From: Bacteroidales bacterium
GTDB lineage: Bacteria > Bacteroidota > Bacteroidia > Bacteroidales > VadinHA17
Assembly (NCBI GenBank): GCA_030596125.1
Contig: JAUVKT010000010.1
Location: 1-47,741, forward strand
DNA: 47,741 nt
Reading direction: 5' to 3'
This document shows, piece by piece, positions 45,842 through 47,741 of the stretch. Positions within the stretch are counted from its first letter, which is position 1. Every line of letters begins with the position of its first letter. The position numbers and the translations under genes were made by a program. The notes below the pieces were generated by a model. It made no database searches. It was not told the DNA's origin and was given only the letters and a program-made list of their open reading frames with translations.

Positions 45842-46675
45842 ATGGAAAATGTAACAAATTTTGATTTCGAAGGACTGTTCCAGAAGGTAGCTGAAATGGC
45901 TGCTACATACGGTATACAACTTCTGCTGGCGATACTTGTACTGATTGTCGGACTAATGGTTATTAAATCGATAACAAAGGGTGCGGTAAAGATGATGACC
46001 CGTTCAAAGATGAGTGAATCACTGATCCCATTTCTAAAGAGCCTGATCTCTATCTCACTAAAATTATTACTGATTATCAGTGTCCTCGATATGGTTGGCA
46101 TAGAGATGATCTCATTTGTAGCTGTACTTGGTGCTATCGGTCTGGCGGTGGGGTTAGCACTTCAGGGGACACTTCAGAATTTCGCGGGAGGTGTTATCAT
46201 TCTAATATTTAAACCCTACAAGGTTGGCGATTACATCGAAACACAGGGGTATGCCGGTTCTGTAAAGGAGATCCAGATATTTACCACGACTCTGAATACT
46301 CCTGATAATAAAATCATTATTATTCCGAATTCACCTATTGCAACAGGGTCGTTGATCAACTATTCTGCCCAGCCAACAAGGAGAGTCGACTTTACATTTG
46401 GAATCGGTTATAGTGATGACATTGATGAAGCCCGGAAAATAATACTGCAAATTGTTGAATCTCACGATAAGACATTTTCTGAGCCGGCACCATTTGTCAG
46501 GGTTGTTGAACTGGCCGACAGTTCAGTAAATTTCGCTGCCCGGGTATGGGCTAAATCATCTGACTACTGGGATATTTATTTTGATATAACAGAACAGGTA
46601 AAAAAGGAGTTTGATAAGAGAGGAATATCAATTCCTTTCCCACAGCAGGATGTTCATGTTTACAATCATAAATAA
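45842..46675 (+). CDS. Small-conductance mechanosensitive channel (MscS-type)
   Basis: MscS heptamers open under membrane tension and relieve osmotic shock. The 277-residue size is close to E. coli MscS (286). Three helices lie at about 22-42, 67-86 and 90-122; the pore helix carries AVLGAIGLAVGLALQGTLQNFAGG, the typical Gly/Ala pattern. The beta domain shows FKPYKVGDYIETQGYAGSVKEIQIFTTTL, read in parts, and PNSPIATG. The end GISIPFPQQDVHVY is the classic C-terminal motif. It is a single gene, 94 bases after yjbQ. Confidence 0.95.
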   Translation: MENVTNFDFEGLFQKVAEMAATYGIQLLLAILVLIVGLMVIKSITKGAVKMMTRSKMSESLIPFLKSLISISLKLLLIISVLDMVGIEMISFVAVLGAIGLAVGLALQGTLQNFAGGVIILIFKPYKVGDYIETQGYAGSVKEIQIFTTTLNTPDNKIIIIPNSPIATGSLINYSAQPTRRVDFTFGIGYSDDIDEARKIILQIVESHDKTFSEPAPFVRVVELADSSVNFAARVWAKSSDYWDIYFDITEQVKKEFDKRGISIPFPQQDVHVYNHK

Positions 46676-46709
46676 GACTAAAAATCATTAATAAATAAAA
46701 CATCAGGAA

Positions 46710-47588
46710 ATGAAAAAGATAATTCTTATTCAAATAATAGTATTAAGTACTATAATTACATCGGCACAGGACACAACAGTAGTGGAAGGCCCCTGGAAAT
46801 CCAATGGGATGGTCAGCCTTAACTTATCACAGATCAGCCTCATAAACTGGGCGCAGGGTGGTGAAAGTTCATATGCCGTTAATGCACTATCTGCGTTTAA
46901 CATCAATTATTTACAGGACAATACCTCATGGGACAATTCATTGGATTTCGGTTATGGGATTCAGAAAATCGGCGAAAAAGATCCCGGAAAAACTGATGAT
47001 CATCTCGCACTTATGTCAAAATACGGACATAAAACATCCAATGACTGGTATATTAGCGGATTACTTAATTTTAAGACTCAGTTTACAAAAGGATATAAAG
47101 TAGCAGAGGGAGACGATATCCTGATTTCAGATTTTCTCTCTCCCGGCTCCATCCTGCTCGCAATTGGTATGGAATATAAGCCTGACGACTCATTCTATAT
47201 TAATATCGCTCCTTTAAGCGGTAAGATCACTATGGTATTGAACGACAGTCTCTCAAGTGCAGGAAGCTTTGGTGTAGAAGCGGGAAAAAATGTGAGGTCA
47301 GAGTTCGGGGGTTCGGTAATAATAGGCATCAACAAAGAGATTATGAAGAACGTAACCCTCAGTTCTACACTGGACTTCTTTTCTAACTATATTGAAAATC
47401 CACAGAATATAGATATTAGCTGGAGGGTATTGGTTAACATGAAGGTTAATGAATTTCTATCTGCTAATATAAGTACCCATCTTTTATATGACGACGATAC
47501 AGCATATATTGATGATGATGGGACTCCCAGGGGTCCAAAGGTACAGTTTAAAGAGATTCTGGGAGTGGGGCTGTCTTACAAATTTTAG
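46710..47588 (+). CDS. DUF3078-family outer-membrane protein
   Basis: This 292-residue exported protein starts with a signal peptide (about 1-19, ending TSAQ). The body alternates short amphipathic strands, many ending in aromatic residues, as in outer-membrane beta barrels. It contains WKSNGMVSLNLSQISLINWAQGGESSYAVNAL (in parts), which is the DUF3078 family start, and ends with a phenylalanine (GVGLSYKF), typical of barrel-assembly recognition. The function of DUF3078 is unknown; it is mainly found in Bacteroidota. It follows the MscS gene after 34 bases and could share its transcript. Confidence 0.85.
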   Translation: MKKIILIQIIVLSTIITSAQDTTVVEGPWKSNGMVSLNLSQISLINWAQGGESSYAVNALSAFNINYLQDNTSWDNSLDFGYGIQKIGEKDPGKTDDHLALMSKYGHKTSNDWYISGLLNFKTQFTKGYKVAEGDDILISDFLSPGSILLAIGMEYKPDDSFYINIAPLSGKITMVLNDSLSSAGSFGVEAGKNVRSEFGGSVIIGINKEIMKNVTLSSTLDFFSNYIENPQNIDISWRVLVNMKVNEFLSANISTHLLYDDDTAYIDDDGTPRGPKVQFKEILGVGLSYKF

Positions 47589-47597
47589 AAATAATGA

Positions 47598-47634
47598 GAG
47601 ATTCCCGATCAGGCCGGGAATGACAATCTCAGGT
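47598..47634. repeat. GGGAATGACA-type dispersed repeat at the queG end
   Basis: GAGATTCCCGATCAGGCCGG with GAATGACAATCTC following is similar in form to the GTCATCCCG...GGGATCT repeats at 18951 and 19220, read on the other strand. It lies between two convergent genes. Confidence 0.5.
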
Positions 47635-47741
47635 TTCGCATAAAACCGGCATAGCCTGTACGTTGAACCGGGGAGTCATGGAAGATCTTTATAAATTGAT
47701 CTTCTGTGACTGTTTGCCATTGCGCCCTGGTAAAATCCCTT
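47609..47741 (-). CDS. queG: Epoxyqueuosine reductase, 3' end only
   Basis: The minus-strand frame entering from the right edge encodes 43 residues: RDFTRAQWQTVTEDQFIKIF, then HDSPVQRTGYAGFMRNLRLS and FPA, then TGA. The pattern of a helix with EDQF, a SPVxRTGYxGFxRN motif and a short tail is the C-terminal end of QueG, which makes queuosine from epoxyqueuosine in tRNA. The last residues (LSFPA) and the stop codon lie inside a GTCATTCCCGG repeat, so the repeat appears to have replaced the native end. The rest of the gene is outside the window. Confidence 0.78.
   Translation of the reverse strand, partial: RDFTRAQWQTVTEDQFIKIFHDSPVQRTGYAGFMRNLRLSFPA

Overview
The window is a stretch of a Bacteroidota chromosome, most likely Bacteroidales/Marinilabiliales-like, and almost entirely core genome. 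Lineage markers include an IPExxxVDY-type protein next to acpP-fabF-rnc, a GSCFA protein, a DUF3078 outer-membrane protein, a stand-alone type IX secretion (T9SS) sorting domain, the ExbB/ExbD/ExbD cluster, an RprX/RprY-like two-component pair, and promoters of the Bacteroidota form (TTG, about 20 bp, TAnnTTTG) in place of E. coli -35/-10 boxes. Shine-Dalgarno sequences are mostly weak or absent.

Layout. 1-10.6 kb: lytic transglycosylase, uvrA, LOG-family nucleotide hydrolase, SPOR-like protein, smpB, Yip1-like membrane protein, miaA, a lipoprotein S9 peptidase and a small membrane protein. This block lies between two inverted copies of a 200-280 bp non-coding repeat. 10.7-16.3 kb: two hexameric glutamate dehydrogenases flank dprA, with residues predicting NAD for the first and NADP for the second. 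tatD follows, then a wrecked L-asparaginase gene and tRNA-Ser(GGA). 16.5-18.9 kb: exbB, a membrane protein and two exbD genes. 18.9-20.5 kb: the main accessory spot, with heptad-repeat elements and a two-gene DUF2335 cassette between direct copies of a palindromic repeat, then tRNA-Arg(CCG). 20.7-25.2 kb: leuS, an M23-type lipoprotein and purN. 25.4-29.1 kb: acpP, fabF, rnc, an IPExxxVDY-like gene and a membrane protein. 29.5-31.7 kb: histidine kinase and response regulator. 31.9-39.0 kb (minus strand): lepA, groEL, groES, secG, a repeat-containing protein, lptE-like and a sigma-54 activator. 39.2-47.7 kb: kdsB, the T9SS-domain protein, GSCFA protein, alpha/beta hydrolase, two ECF sigma factors (one with a membrane partner and a lipoprotein), yjbQ, an MscS channel, a DUF3078 protein and the 3' end of queG.

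Working together, the genes cover translation (leuS, smpB, miaA, lepA, tRNAs), protein folding and export (groESL, secG), envelope building (kdsB, lptE-like, M23, SLT, Exb), nitrogen assimilation (GDH pair) and lipid synthesis (acpP, fabF). I found no CRISPR array, prophage, complete insertion sequence or recognised defence island. The unusual content is repeat biology: a 107-bp element that supplies the only ordinary start codon near the core of rnc, an octamer repeat read in frame inside a coding sequence, several unrelated 6-9 bp degenerate tandem tracts, and the DUF2335 cassette between direct repeats. A sigma-54-like site before groESL and an apparent zinc-ligand change in the M23 protein are also worth testing.
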